Source of the DNA: Collinsella aerofaciens
GTDB taxonomy: Bacteria; Actinomycetota; Coriobacteriia; Coriobacteriales; Coriobacteriaceae
DNA: 64,000 nt
Direction: 5' to 3'
NCBI RefSeq assembly: GCF_028206995.1
Contig: NZ_JAQLFL010000001.1
Location: 323,372 to 387,371 of the forward strand
Positions 27,836 through 36,736 of this stretch are shown here, in pieces (position 1 is the first letter of the stretch; every line of letters starts with the position of its first letter). Under the pieces are notes generated by a model. It was not told the DNA's origin, did not search any database, and was given only the letters and a program-made list of their open reading frames with translations. Made by a program: the position numbers and the translations under genes.

Positions 27836-27947
27836 GGTAAAGCGATTTAGCAAAAACATCGCACTGACCTGCTTTTTTATTGCAGTGGTATCTTCATAAG
27901 GTAACCACCTTTACCTACCGTTTACCGCCAGTTTTAGCACGTTTACC
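27836..27947 (+). promoter_or_regulatory. Array of TTTACC repeats upstream of ppdK
   Basis: TTTACC occurs at 27910-27915, 27921-27926 and 27942-27947 (offsets 11 and 21, about one and two helical turns), with an inverted copy GGTAAA at 27836-27841. The rest of the 340-base gap to ppdK (27833-28069) holds a small GCACTG/CAGTG dyad but no gene. This may be an operator array; no clear promoter was resolved. Confidence 0.4.
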
Positions 27948-28069
27948 AAACCGCGCACCCTCTGCTCAAGCCTGCCCAAAACCCGCCGTATAGTTCCCTC
28001 ACGGCCCGCATTCGGCGGGTCGATTCGTTACCACGGTCGTGCGCGAGAGCGCATGGAAGGGGAAGTATC

Positions 28070-30820
28070 GTGAGCGATTGCAAGAGGGTTTACCGTTTTG
28101 GAACCGACGCCCAGGGCACCTGTGTCACCGAGGGCGACAAGTCCATGAACTTCGTGCTTGGCGGCAAAGGCGCTAACCTTGCCGAGATGAGCCGTATCGG
28201 CCTGCCGGTTCCCGGTGGCTTTACTATTACCTGCCAGACTTGCGTCGAGTACTCCGGTGCCGGCAACGTGTGGCCCGAGGGTGCACTCGATGAGATCGTT
28301 GCTGCCGAGGCGGACCTCGAGGCCCGCTGCGGCAAGAAGCTCGGCAACGCCTCCGATCCGCTGCTCGTGTCGGTTCGTTCGGGCGCTCCGTTCTCCATGC
28401 CCGGCATGATGGACACGGTCCTCAACTTAGGCCTCAACGACGACTCCGTTCAGGGGCTCATCGCCCAGACGCAAAATCCGCGTTTTGCTTGGGATAGCTA
28501 CCGCCGCTTTATTCAGATGTTCTCCAACGTCGTTATGGGTGTTGATGCCGACCTGTTCGAGAACGCCCTGACCCAGGCCCGCCTGGTCGCCGGTGTTCGC
28601 GTCGATTCCGAGCTTTCGGCCGAGGACCTTCAGGAGCTTGTCGAGACCTTCAAGGGCATCTTCTCTGATAACGTCGAGGCCGCCCTGTATCCCGAGCTCG
28701 AGGTCGCTGACGGCAAGCCCGTTTTCCCGCACGACCCAGAGCTTCAGCTACGCCTTGCAATCCAGGCCGTCTTTGGCAGCTGGATGAACGAGCGTGCCTG
28801 CATCTACCGCAAGCAGCATGGTATTTCCGACGAGCTCGGCACCGCCGTCAACGTGCAGGCCATGGCCTTTGGCAACAAGGGCGAGACCTCTGCGACGGGC
28901 GTCGCCTTTACGCGTAATCCGGCCGACGGCACCAAAGAGTTCTACGGTGACTTTTTGGTTAATGTCCAGGGCGAGGACGTCGTCGCCGGCATCCGCAACA
29001 CCGAGCCCATTGCCGACCTCAAGACCACCCCGGGCCTCGAGTCTGCAGGTGAGGAGCTCGAGCGCGTGTTCCTGACGCTCGAGGACCATTACCGCGATAT
29101 GTGCGATATCGAGTTCACCATCGAGCAGGGCAAGCTCTGGATGCTCCAGACACGCGTGGGTAAACGCACTGCCACCGCCGCCCTGCGCATCGCCATCGAA
29201 ATGGTCGAGGAAGGCCTGATCACCCGCGAAGAGGCCGTGAGCCGTATCGATCCCGCGCAACTCGACCAGCTCCTGCACCCGCAGTTTGACGCTTCCAAGA
29301 GGTACGAGGCGCTGGCCAGCGGTCTGAACGCCAGCCCCGGTGCCGCCGTGGGTGAGGTTGTGTTCTCGAGTGATGACGCCGTCGCGCGCGCCAACGAGGG
29401 CCACAAGGTCATTCTGGTTCGTTGGGAGACCAACCCCGACGACCTGAAGGGTATGGTTGCCGCCGAGGGCATTCTGACCAGCCACGGAGGAAAGACGAGC
29501 CATGCCGCCGTTATCGCTCGCGGCATGGGTACGCCCTGCGTCTGCGGCGTTGAGCGCTTCCACATCGACGCCGCCGAGAAGGTCGTGCGCATCGAGGGCA
29601 GCGACCGCGTGCTGCACGAAGGCGACGTTATCTCCATCGACGGTACCCAGGGTATCGTCGTCGACGGTCCCGTCGACCTGGTCTCCGCCGAGCTCACCGG
29701 CGACCTGGACACCATCCTGTCCTGGGCCGACGAAATCCGTTTGGACGAGACCAGCGGCCATGCCAACCATGTGCGTGTCAACGCCGACAATCCCGAGGAT
29801 GCCATGCTCGCCCTCGAGTTTGGCGCCGAGGCTATTGGCCTGTGCCGCACCGAGCACATGTTCCTGGGCGATCGCAAGAACATCATCCAGAGCTTTATCC
29901 TGTCTGACGATGAGGCCGTGAAGCAGCAGGCCCTGGCCGACCTGCTCAAGGTTCAGACCGAGGACTTCCTGGCGATGTTCAAGACCATGTCCGGTCGCGA
30001 TGTGGTCGTCCGCCTGCTCGATCCGCCGCTTCATGAGTTCCTGGATAATCCTCGCGAGCTCGAGGTCGCCATCACCAAGAAGGAAGCCGCTGGCGCCAGC
30101 GAGAAAGAGCTTGCCGTCCTGCGCGCCCGCTTGCGTCGTATCGACGGCATGGTCGAGTCCAACCCGATGCTCGGCCTACGGGGCGTGCGCCTGTCCGTCG
30201 TCTTTGGCGATCTGCCGCTCATGCAGGTTCGCGCCGTCGCCACGGCTGCTGCCCACCTTATCAAGGAGGGCGTCGACCCGCGCCCCGAGATCATGGTTCC
30301 GCTCGTTTCCATCACGGCCGAGCATGTCCAGACCCGCGAGGTTATCGAACGCGTGATCGCCGAGGTTTCTGACGAAGAGGGCGTCGAGCTCAATATTCCC
30401 GTGGGCACGATGCTCGAGCTGCCGCGCGCCTGCATGGTCGCTGACGAGATCGCCCATTACGCAGACTTCTTCTGTTTTGGCACCAACGACCTCACCCAGA
30501 CGACCTTCGGTTTCTCGCGTGACGACGCCGAGGCTAAGTTCATCCCGCTGTACATGCATAAGAAGATCTTGAAGGACAATCCCTTCGAGACCATCGACGC
30601 GGCGGTGCTCGAGCTGGTGCGCATGGCTGTCGAGAAGGGCCGCGCCACCAACCCGGGCATGCACTTTGGCGTGTGCGGCGAGCACGGCGGCGACCCCAAG
30701 TCCATCAAGGGCCTGTTTAACGTGGCCGACGTGGACTACGTGTCCTGCTCGCCCTACCGCGTGCCCCTCGCGCGCTTGGCTGCCGCCCAGGCCAAGCTCG
30801 AGGCCAAGCGTCCCGCCTAA
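28070..30820 (+). CDS. ppdK: Pyruvate, phosphate dikinase
   Basis: PPDK interconverts pyruvate, ATP and Pi with PEP, AMP and PPi; in anaerobes it links glycolysis and gluconeogenesis with pyrophosphate saving. The 916-residue protein has the N-terminal ATP-grasp domain (GGKGANLAEM, SVRSGAPFSMPGMMDT), the swivelling phosphohistidine motif GGKTSHAAVIARGMG, and the C-terminal TIM barrel with GTNDLTQTTFGFSRDD and CGEHGGDP. The threonine two residues before the histidine is the known target of the regulator encoded just upstream. GTG 28070 follows AAGGGGAAG. Confidence 0.98.
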   Translation: MSDCKRVYRFGTDAQGTCVTEGDKSMNFVLGGKGANLAEMSRIGLPVPGGFTITCQTCVEYSGAGNVWPEGALDEIVAAEADLEARCGKKLGNASDPLLVSVRSGAPFSMPGMMDTVLNLGLNDDSVQGLIAQTQNPRFAWDSYRRFIQMFSNVVMGVDADLFENALTQARLVAGVRVDSELSAEDLQELVETFKGIFSDNVEAALYPELEVADGKPVFPHDPELQLRLAIQAVFGSWMNERACIYRKQHGISDELGTAVNVQAMAFGNKGETSATGVAFTRNPADGTKEFYGDFLVNVQGEDVVAGIRNTEPIADLKTTPGLESAGEELERVFLTLEDHYRDMCDIEFTIEQGKLWMLQTRVGKRTATAALRIAIEMVEEGLITREEAVSRIDPAQLDQLLHPQFDASKRYEALASGLNASPGAAVGEVVFSSDDAVARANEGHKVILVRWETNPDDLKGMVAAEGILTSHGGKTSHAAVIARGMGTPCVCGVERFHIDAAEKVVRIEGSDRVLHEGDVISIDGTQGIVVDGPVDLVSAELTGDLDTILSWADEIRLDETSGHANHVRVNADNPEDAMLALEFGAEAIGLCRTEHMFLGDRKNIIQSFILSDDEAVKQQALADLLKVQTEDFLAMFKTMSGRDVVVRLLDPPLHEFLDNPRELEVAITKKEAAGASEKELAVLRARLRRIDGMVESNPMLGLRGVRLSVVFGDLPLMQVRAVATAAAHLIKEGVDPRPEIMVPLVSITAEHVQTREVIERVIAEVSDEEGVELNIPVGTMLELPRACMVADEIAHYADFFCFGTNDLTQTTFGFSRDDAEAKFIPLYMHKKILKDNPFETIDAAVLELVRMAVEKGRATNPGMHFGVCGEHGGDPKSIKGLFNVADVDYVSCSPYRVPLARLAAAQAKLEAKRPA

Positions 30821-30859
30821 CGTTTTGGGCGTAGACGCCTAGTGTAGCCCCCCTTCATG

Positions 30860-30890
30860 CCGCCCGTCTCATTTGTGAGACGGGCGGTTA
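30860..30890 (+). terminator. Hairpin terminator after ppdK
   Basis: A perfect 12-bp stem (30860-30871 with 30876-30887) with loop TTTG. The T-tract right after it is short, with T-rich sequence further on (30901-30914). Confidence 0.65.
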
Positions 30891-30933
30891 TCATGTGCGG
30901 GTTTTGTCTTTTTGTCTGCGTAAAAAATTGTTC

Positions 30934-30961
30934 TTGCAGCGCAAACCCGCGCGTGTATACT
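30934..30961 (+). promoter_or_regulatory. Promoter of rplS
   Basis: TTGCAG (30934-30939), 16 nt, TATACT (30956-30961). The start would lie near 30968, leaving a leader of about 60 nt. Confidence 0.65.
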
Positions 30962-31030
30962 CGAATACGTTTGTTCAACTACGTGCCGGCCATGGTGGTA
31001 CGGCACCTCTAGAAGAGTAAGGAATTGCAC

Positions 31031-31372
31031 ATGGATTACATCCGCGCAATCGAGCGTCAGCAGATCCGCGAGGACATTCCTCAGGTTCGCGTCGCCGACA
31101 ACGTCAAGGTTCACTACCGCATTAAGGAAGGCGACCGCGAGCGCATCCAGGTCTTCCAGGGAGACGTCATCCGCATGGCCGGCGCCGGTGCCCGCGAGAC
31201 CTTCACCGTCCGCAAGATGTCCTTCGGTGTCGGTGTTGAGCGTACCTTCCCGCTTCACAGCCCCAAGATCGCCAAGCTCGAGGTCGTTCGTCATGGTCGC
31301 GTCCGTCGCGCCAAGCTGTACTACCTCCGCGACAAGGTGGGCAAGGCTGCTCGCATCCCCGAGAAGCGCTAA
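31031..31372 (+). CDS. rplS: 50S ribosomal protein L19
   Basis: L19 lies at the 30S-50S interface. The 113-residue protein begins [15 protein letters not shown] and contains [37 protein letters not shown] and the C-terminal [18 protein letters not shown] use ATG 31031 rather than TTG 31025 because it fits the family and the AAGGAA site. It is monocistronic here, between its own promoter and a terminator, rather than attached to trmD. Confidence 0.98.
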   Translation: MDYIRAIERQQIREDIPQVRVADNVKVHYRIKEGDRERIQVFQGDVIRMAGAGARETFTVRKMSFGVGVERTFPLHSPKIAKLEVVRHGRVRRAKLYYLRDKVGKAARIPEKR

Positions 31373-31406
31373 GAAGATCGCAGCGTCTGTCCACTCGTTT
31401 GGACAC

Positions 31407-31437
31407 AAGGGTCACCTTCGGGTGGCCCTTCTTTTTA
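31407..31437 (+). terminator. Intrinsic terminator after rplS
   Basis: A 10-bp stem (31407-31416 with 31421-31430) around a stable TTCG tetraloop, followed by CTTTTTA. Confidence 0.85.
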
Positions 31438-31465
31438 TCTGATTTGCATGCAAGGAGGGCCTGGT

Positions 31466-32254
31466 ATGGCCAACATGACGAGCTCGGTTTCGGCATCGCA
31501 GGTTGCCGGTGAGTTGGCGAGCGCCACGTTTGAGGAGATTCCCGCCCTCGTGGAGCATTATCGCGAGGACCCGCGCCAGCAGGTGATCAAGGCTTGCGAA
31601 CGCGCCCTCAAACGCCATGCCAAAGAGCTTGCCGAGCGCGAGCGCGTCAATGACATGTACGAGCTTATGCATGAGCTTGGCGGCGATGGAGTGGTCGTTG
31701 GTGTCGACGAGGTGGGTCGCGGATCGGTGGCCGGTCCTTTGACGGTATGCGCTGTCTGCCTTCCTATGGAGCCGCGCGTCTGGGGCATCAACGATTCCAA
31801 AAAGCTCACGCCGGCGCGCCGCGAGTTGCTCTCAGTGAAGATTGCCGAGGTGGCGACGGCGATCGGTTTTTGCCATATCGCGCCTAAGGATATCGATGAG
31901 ATGGGCATGGCCCGTGCTATCCGTACCGCCGTTGCGGGCGCCGTGGCCGATACGGGGCTCGAGCCCGATTGCGTGCTTATGGATGGCAACCCCTTGGGCG
32001 CCGTTCCTAACGAGCGCGATGTGGTGAAGGGCGATGCCAAGATCGCCTGCATCGCCGCGGCGTCCATCATGGCCAAGGTCACGCGTGACGAGATGATGGT
32101 CGAGTACGACGCCGAGTATCCCGAGTACCATCTGGCCGAGTCGAAGGGCTATGCGAGCCCCGAGCACATCGAGGCCATTCGCAAACATGGACTTTGTCCG
32201 CTGCACCGCGTGAGCTTTTGCGGAAACTTTCTGCAGACTGAGCGCCTTTTCTAG
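31466..32254 (+). CDS. rnhB: Ribonuclease HII
   Basis: RNase HII cuts RNA in RNA-DNA hybrids and starts removal of misincorporated ribonucleotides. The 262-residue protein has the active-site strand VVGVDEVGRGSVAGPL, the second acidic motif in NDSKKLTP and the DGN / GDA residues further on. The first 70 residues form a helical N-terminal extension. ATG 31466 follows AAGGAGGG; ATG 31448 upstream lacks a site. Confidence 0.97.
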   Translation: MANMTSSVSASQVAGELASATFEEIPALVEHYREDPRQQVIKACERALKRHAKELAERERVNDMYELMHELGGDGVVVGVDEVGRGSVAGPLTVCAVCLPMEPRVWGINDSKKLTPARRELLSVKIAEVATAIGFCHIAPKDIDEMGMARAIRTAVAGAVADTGLEPDCVLMDGNPLGAVPNERDVVKGDAKIACIAAASIMAKVTRDEMMVEYDAEYPEYHLAESKGYASPEHIEAIRKHGLCPLHRVSFCGNFLQTERLF

Positions 32255-32303
32255 GCCAATTGTGGAGATAGGGACCCCTGGGGTTTTATAAACCTGCTGG
32301 TAG

Positions 32304-32346
32304 CGGGCCGTATGCAACACCATTGCTGCGTACGGCCCGTTTTTTG
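32304..32346 (+). terminator. Intrinsic terminator after rnhB
   Basis: A 13-bp stem (32304-32316 with 32327-32339, one G-U) followed by seven T. The T-run ends only seven to eight bases before the 20-bp competence-associated box. Confidence 0.85.
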
Positions 32347-32352
32347 TCGGCA

Positions 32353-32372
32353 TTTGGTCAGCTTTTGGTTTG
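32353..32372 (+). promoter_or_regulatory. Candidate competence-regulon box, copy 1
   Basis: TTTGGTCAGCTTTTGGTTTG, identical over 20 bases to the element at 60904-60923. It has two TTTGGT half-sites whose starts are 11 bases apart, and ends 71 nt before the yraN start. It lies directly behind the rnhB terminator, so it must belong to the yraN-comM-dprA promoter region. No standard -10 box was resolved downstream. Confidence 0.6.
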
Positions 32373-32443
32373 CTTCCGGTACTTACCCGCATGAAAGGTG
32401 CCCTCATCATCGGGGCAATGCAGTGTGCGGGAAAGGAGACCCC

Positions 32444-32929
32444 ATGAGTGCCGCAAGCAAAAAGAGCAAGACGCAGCAGCTCAAAGAGCGTTGGGAAAAC
32501 GGCGAGCTCGACTGCGGAGCGATGACGCCCGAGTTTATCAAGGGACTCAGTCCTCGCGAGCTGGGCATGCTGGGCGAGCTTATCGCAATCGACTACTTTA
32601 ACGAGCGCGGCTACACCTTGCTGGAGCAGGGCTATCGTTGCACCGAGGGCGAGGCCGACCTGGTGCTGCTCGATGAGCTCGACGATGTCGTTGTGATGGC
32701 CGAGGTCAAGACGAGACGCGTCGCCCTGGATTGCACCACGCGGGTCTTTCCCGAGGAGGCCGTGGATGCCCAAAAGCAACGCCGCTACCGCCGCATCGCA
32801 AGCTGCTATCTCATGGAGCATTATCCGCTCAAGGCGATTCGCTTCGATGCCGTGGGCGTCACCATTCGCGGCGGGCATATCGCCGAGATCGAGCACCAGT
32901 ACAACGCGTTCGATTGGCAGGTGTCGTGA
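32444..32929 (+). CDS. yraN: YraN/UPF0102 family nuclease-like protein
   Basis: The family has an Endonuclease/Holliday-junction-resolvase-like core; its role is not settled. After a 45-residue N-terminal extension, the 161-residue protein shows GELIAIDYFNERGYTLLEQ, the acidic EGEADLVLLD strand and VVMAEVKTRR, the ExK-type catalytic pattern. ATG 32444 follows GAAAGGAG; longer in-frame starts have no site. It overlaps comM (TGATG) and is the first gene after the shared upstream box. Confidence 0.93.
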   Translation: MSAASKKSKTQQLKERWENGELDCGAMTPEFIKGLSPRELGMLGELIAIDYFNERGYTLLEQGYRCTEGEADLVLLDELDDVVVMAEVKTRRVALDCTTRVFPEEAVDAQKQRRYRRIASCYLMEHYPLKAIRFDAVGVTIRGGHIAEIEHQYNAFDWQVS

Positions 32930-34452
32930 TGGCGTTCGAGACGTTTGCCGTTCACGCGGCCTGCATCCGCGGCGTCGAGGCGATTCACGTCACGGTCGAG
33001 GTCTCGCTTGTCGGTGGCATCCCGGGCATCCAGATGCTCGGCATCCCGAGTATGGAGGTGATGGAGTCACGTGGTCGTATTCGTTGTGCGATGCGCTCCG
33101 CCGGGTTCGAGATCCCACGCTCGGGCATTACCGTTAACCTGGCACCCGGCGATATCCGCAAGACCGGTAGCGGCTTTGACCTGCCCATCGCCATCGCGGT
33201 ATTGGCGGCCGATGGGCAGATTCCCCGTGACAACCTCGATCGCTGCCTTATCGCAGGTGAGCTTGGTCTGGACGGTACGGTGCTTCCCGTCAAGGGCGAG
33301 GTGGCGTTTCAACTATTGGCGCGTGATATGGGGCTGTCTTTTATCGCCGGCAGGTCCGACCAGCATGTGCCACTCGCGGGCGTGGATTGTGGATTCATCG
33401 ATCATTTGTCTCAGCTTGCTCATGGTATGGGCGATGCCGCGCGGCACTACTTGGATTCTGAGGGCGTCGAGGCGACCTTTGAGCCTGAGCTCGACTATGC
33501 AGACGTGCTGGGGCAGGAAGTCGCTAAACGCGGCATGGCGCTTGCGGCGGCAGGAGAACTCGGCTTGCTCATGATTGGGTCCCCGGGATCGGGCAAGACG
33601 ATGCTTGCGCGCCGTATGACCGGCATCCTGCCCGAGCTTTCCGTTGAGGATCAACAGGAGGCGCTGTGCATCCATTCGGTTTTGGGTGAGAACATCGATG
33701 GACTGCTTGCGGGGCATCGCCCCTTCCGCAGCCCGCATCACAGCATTTCGACCGCGGGCCTCATCGGCGGCGGACGTCCAGTGCATCCGGGCGAAATTAG
33801 CCTGGCTCATGGCGGCGTGCTCTTTTTGGACGAGCTTGCCGAGTTTCCCACGGGTGTACTGCAGGCGCTGCGTCAGCCCATCGAACGCGGTTATGTGAGG
33901 ATCGTACGCGTCGACGGGGCCTTTACCTTCCCGTCGCGCTTTCAGCTGCTCGCTGCGAGCAATCCCTGCCCCTGCGGCTTTTTGGGCGACCGTGAGGTGC
34001 CATGCCGCTGCTCGGCATCGATGGTCGAGCGCTATCGGTCTAAACTGCGCGGTCCTTTGGCCGACCGTATCGACATGATGATCGATGTGACCCGTCCCGA
34101 CCCCCAAGTGATTATCGAGGGTGCGGAGGGTATATCGTCGGCCAAGTTACGTGACTACGTTGTGCGCGGTCGCGCCTTTCGCGCTTGGCGCGAATCCCGT
34201 ATGGACGATGCGGATGCCGAGGCCAAGGATGACGAGACGCGGTCCATTGACGGTGTCGTTTCGAGCTTTGAGCTCGATGATGCTGCCGAGAAATGCGTAC
34301 TCGGTCTGTCCAAACGCACACATCTCACAGGGCGTGGCATCGTGCGCCTGGTTCGCATTGCGCGCACGATCGCAGATGTCGCCGAGAGCGAGCAAGTGAC
34401 GCAGGACCACGTGCTCGAGGCGGCGATGTACCAGGGAAGGAGGGACCAATGA
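32929..34452 (+). CDS. comM: ComM/YifB-type AAA+ Mg-chelatase-like ATPase
   Basis: ComM is a hexameric helicase that promotes branch migration of incoming DNA during natural transformation. The 507-residue protein has an N-terminal Lon-protease-like domain (TVNLAPGDIRKTG), Walker A GSPGSGKT, Walker B LFLDELAEF, and the zinc-type CPCG...CRC region. Its start overlaps the yraN stop (TGATG), and its stop overlaps the dprA start (ATGA), so the three are translated as one unit. Confidence 0.95.
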   Translation: MAFETFAVHAACIRGVEAIHVTVEVSLVGGIPGIQMLGIPSMEVMESRGRIRCAMRSAGFEIPRSGITVNLAPGDIRKTGSGFDLPIAIAVLAADGQIPRDNLDRCLIAGELGLDGTVLPVKGEVAFQLLARDMGLSFIAGRSDQHVPLAGVDCGFIDHLSQLAHGMGDAARHYLDSEGVEATFEPELDYADVLGQEVAKRGMALAAAGELGLLMIGSPGSGKTMLARRMTGILPELSVEDQQEALCIHSVLGENIDGLLAGHRPFRSPHHSISTAGLIGGGRPVHPGEISLAHGGVLFLDELAEFPTGVLQALRQPIERGYVRIVRVDGAFTFPSRFQLLAASNPCPCGFLGDREVPCRCSASMVERYRSKLRGPLADRIDMMIDVTRPDPQVIIEGAEGISSAKLRDYVVRGRAFRAWRESRMDDADAEAKDDETRSIDGVVSSFELDDAAEKCVLGLSKRTHLTGRGIVRLVRIARTIADVAESEQVTQDHVLEAAMYQGRRDQ

Positions 34453-35384
34453 TGGCCGAGGGGACCTTCGAGCTGCATCCAGGCGACGCGTTGTATCCTG
34501 AGACCGTTTTGGAGCTTTCTGATGTACCCCAGACGCTCTATGTGCGCGGCAACCCCGAGGTGCTTTCGACGCCCGCGCTCTCCATCATCGGCGCGCGCAA
34601 GGCCTCGCCGTATGGTCTTGCCGTGGCAGAGCTTGCGGCAAAGGTGGCGGTCGAGGCGGGAGTGACGGTAGTTTCGGGCGGCGCGGTCGGTTGTGACCAG
34701 GCCTCGGGTTGGGCTGCGGTCAACGCCGGCGGCAAACACGTCGTGGTGCTGGGTACGGGCGCCGACGTGGTCTACCCGCGTTCGAGCGCGGGGCTTATTA
34801 CGCGCACGCTCGATACGGGCGGCGCGGTCGTGTCGATCTCTCCGTGGGGCATGGGTCCGCGCAAGTTTGCCTTTCCGCGTCGCAATCGCGTGATCGCGGC
34901 CCTGTCGCAAGCCCTCTTTGTATCCGAGGCGGGTATGCCTTCCGGGACGTTTTCTACAGCCGAGGCTGCTATGGATTTGGGGCGCGAACTTCTTGCCGTG
35001 CCGGGGTCGATCCTATCGCCCGAGTCGCGTGGCACGAATTACCTCATTGCGAACGGTGCCTGCTGCATTGTCGACGAGGAGTCCATCGAGATGGCTATCT
35101 CTCGCATATACGGCACCCTGCGCTACTCGCGCCCCGATGCTCCCGGCATTGCCGACCTGAATCCAACACAGCAGACCGTGATGCATGCGCTCATCGCCTC
35201 TCCGCTCAAGGTCGACGACATCGCGGCGCTCGTCTCACTCGATGCTGTCGGCGTACTCAAACTCTTGGGTTCGCTTGAACTCGAGGGCCTTATCGAGCGC
35301 ATGATGGATGGAAGGTATGCGCCCTCCAAGTTTGCCCTTCACGCCCAGACGCCCTTCGGTCACAATGGAAAACGTGTCAATTAG
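34449..35384 (+). CDS. dprA: DNA-processing protein DprA
   Basis: DprA binds incoming single-stranded DNA and loads RecA in transformation. The 311-residue protein has the Rossmann-like SMF domain: SIIGARKASPYG, VVSGGAVGCDQASGWAAV, VVLGTGADVVYPR and PRRNRVIAALSQALFVSEA. A C-terminal winged-helix-like segment (TQQTVMHALIASPLKVDDIAAL) follows. ATG 34449 overlaps comM with GGAGGGA upstream. It is followed by trmFO after 14 nt. Confidence 0.96.
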   Translation: MMAEGTFELHPGDALYPETVLELSDVPQTLYVRGNPEVLSTPALSIIGARKASPYGLAVAELAAKVAVEAGVTVVSGGAVGCDQASGWAAVNAGGKHVVVLGTGADVVYPRSSAGLITRTLDTGGAVVSISPWGMGPRKFAFPRRNRVIAALSQALFVSEAGMPSGTFSTAEAAMDLGRELLAVPGSILSPESRGTNYLIANGACCIVDEESIEMAISRIYGTLRYSRPDAPGIADLNPTQQTVMHALIASPLKVDDIAALVSLDAVGVLKLLGSLELEGLIERMMDGRYAPSKFALHAQTPFGHNGKRVN

Positions 35385-35398
35385 AAAGGTGTTTGCAG

Positions 35399-36736
35399 AT
35401 GCAGTTCGATCAGGTGACGGTTATCGGTGGCGGTCTGGCGGGTTCGGAATGCGCGATCCAGCTGGCAGACCGCGGGTTTGCCGTAAAGCTGTGCGAGATG
35501 CGCCCCCAGGTGAGCTCCCCGGCCCACCATACCGATCACCTGGCAGAGCTCGTCTGCTCCAATTCGTTTAAGTCGACCCGTCCGGATTCCGCGGCTGGTT
35601 TGCTGAAGGCCGAGCTTGAGCGCATGGGTTCAGTCCTGCTCGACTGCGCCCATCGCGCGGCTGTTCCCGCCGGTGGCGCCTTGGCGGTCGATCGCGTCAA
35701 GTTTTCCGAGTTTGTCGAGGCCGAGGTTGCCGCTCGTCCCAATATCGAGGTCGTGCACGGCGAGGTTACGCAGATTCCCGAGGGTCACGTGGTCATTGCC
35801 GCGGGCCCGCTGTGTTCACCGGCGCTGAGTGAAGAGGTCATGAAGCTCGTCGGTGGCGATGCCCTGGCATTCTTTGATGCGGCGGCGCCGATCGTCGATG
35901 CCTCCACGCTCGATATGGACGTGCTGTTCTCGCAGTCGCGCTACGAGGAGCAGGGGAGCGGCGACTATCTCAACGCTCCGCTCAATAAGGAGGAGTACGA
36001 GGCCTTTATCGAGGCGCTTACCACGGCCGACCGCGTGGTGCTCAAGGATTTTGAGGGCGGCGATCTGTTCCAGGCCTGCCAGCCTGCCGAGGAGGTTGCA
36101 CGCACCGGCAAGGACGCTATTCGCTTTGGCGCCATGAAGCCCGTCGGCCTCACCGACCCGCGTACCGGACGTCGCCCCTGGGCGGCGATTCAGCTGCGTG
36201 CCGAGAACAAGGAGAAGACCGCTTACAATCTGGTGGGCTTCCAGACCAACCTGACCTTTGGCGAGCAGAAGCGCGTCTTCCATATGGTGCCGGGCCTGGA
36301 GAACGCTGAGTTCTTCCGCTACGGTGTCATGCACCGCAATACCTTTGTCGACGCTCCACACGTGCTCGATGGCACCTTTGCCGTGCCCGGTACCGGCGTG
36401 CGCCTGGCCGGTCAGATCACCGGCACCGAGGGGTACATGGAAGCCGTGGCGACAGGTCTGCTCGCGGCGCTCAACACCTATGCCGAGGCTATCGGTGCCG
36501 CGGGCGTCGAGTTGCCCCGCGTGGGCGCCCTGGGTGCGCTCGTGGGCTATGCGACCGATCCTGCCACCGTGGGCTATCAGCCCATGCATGTCAACTTTGG
36601 CCTGGTGCCGCCACTCGAGGATGGTAAGCGCCGCAGCAAGCGCGACCGCTACCAGGCCTATGCGGACCGTGCGCTCGAGGCCCTTGACGCCTATCTGGCT
36701 ACTCGCCCCGATCTGTTTGGAGGCGACCGGTCATAG
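35399..36736 (+). CDS. trmFO: Methylenetetrahydrofolate-tRNA-(uracil-5)-methyltransferase TrmFO
   Basis: TrmFO makes m5U54 in the T-loop of tRNA with folate as the carbon donor and FAD as cofactor. The 445-residue protein has the FAD-binding VIGGGLAGSECAIQLADRG, the family motif ELVCSNSFKS and the C-terminal GALVGYATDPATVGYQPMHVNFGL. I use ATG 35399 (AAAGG upstream) rather than TTG 35393. Its last codons hold the GGAGG that probably serves xerC. Confidence 0.97.
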   Translation: MQFDQVTVIGGGLAGSECAIQLADRGFAVKLCEMRPQVSSPAHHTDHLAELVCSNSFKSTRPDSAAGLLKAELERMGSVLLDCAHRAAVPAGGALAVDRVKFSEFVEAEVAARPNIEVVHGEVTQIPEGHVVIAAGPLCSPALSEEVMKLVGGDALAFFDAAAPIVDASTLDMDVLFSQSRYEEQGSGDYLNAPLNKEEYEAFIEALTTADRVVLKDFEGGDLFQACQPAEEVARTGKDAIRFGAMKPVGLTDPRTGRRPWAAIQLRAENKEKTAYNLVGFQTNLTFGEQKRVFHMVPGLENAEFFRYGVMHRNTFVDAPHVLDGTFAVPGTGVRLAGQITGTEGYMEAVATGLLAALNTYAEAIGAAGVELPRVGALGALVGYATDPATVGYQPMHVNFGLVPPLEDGKRRSKRDRYQAYADRALEALDAYLATRPDLFGGDRS

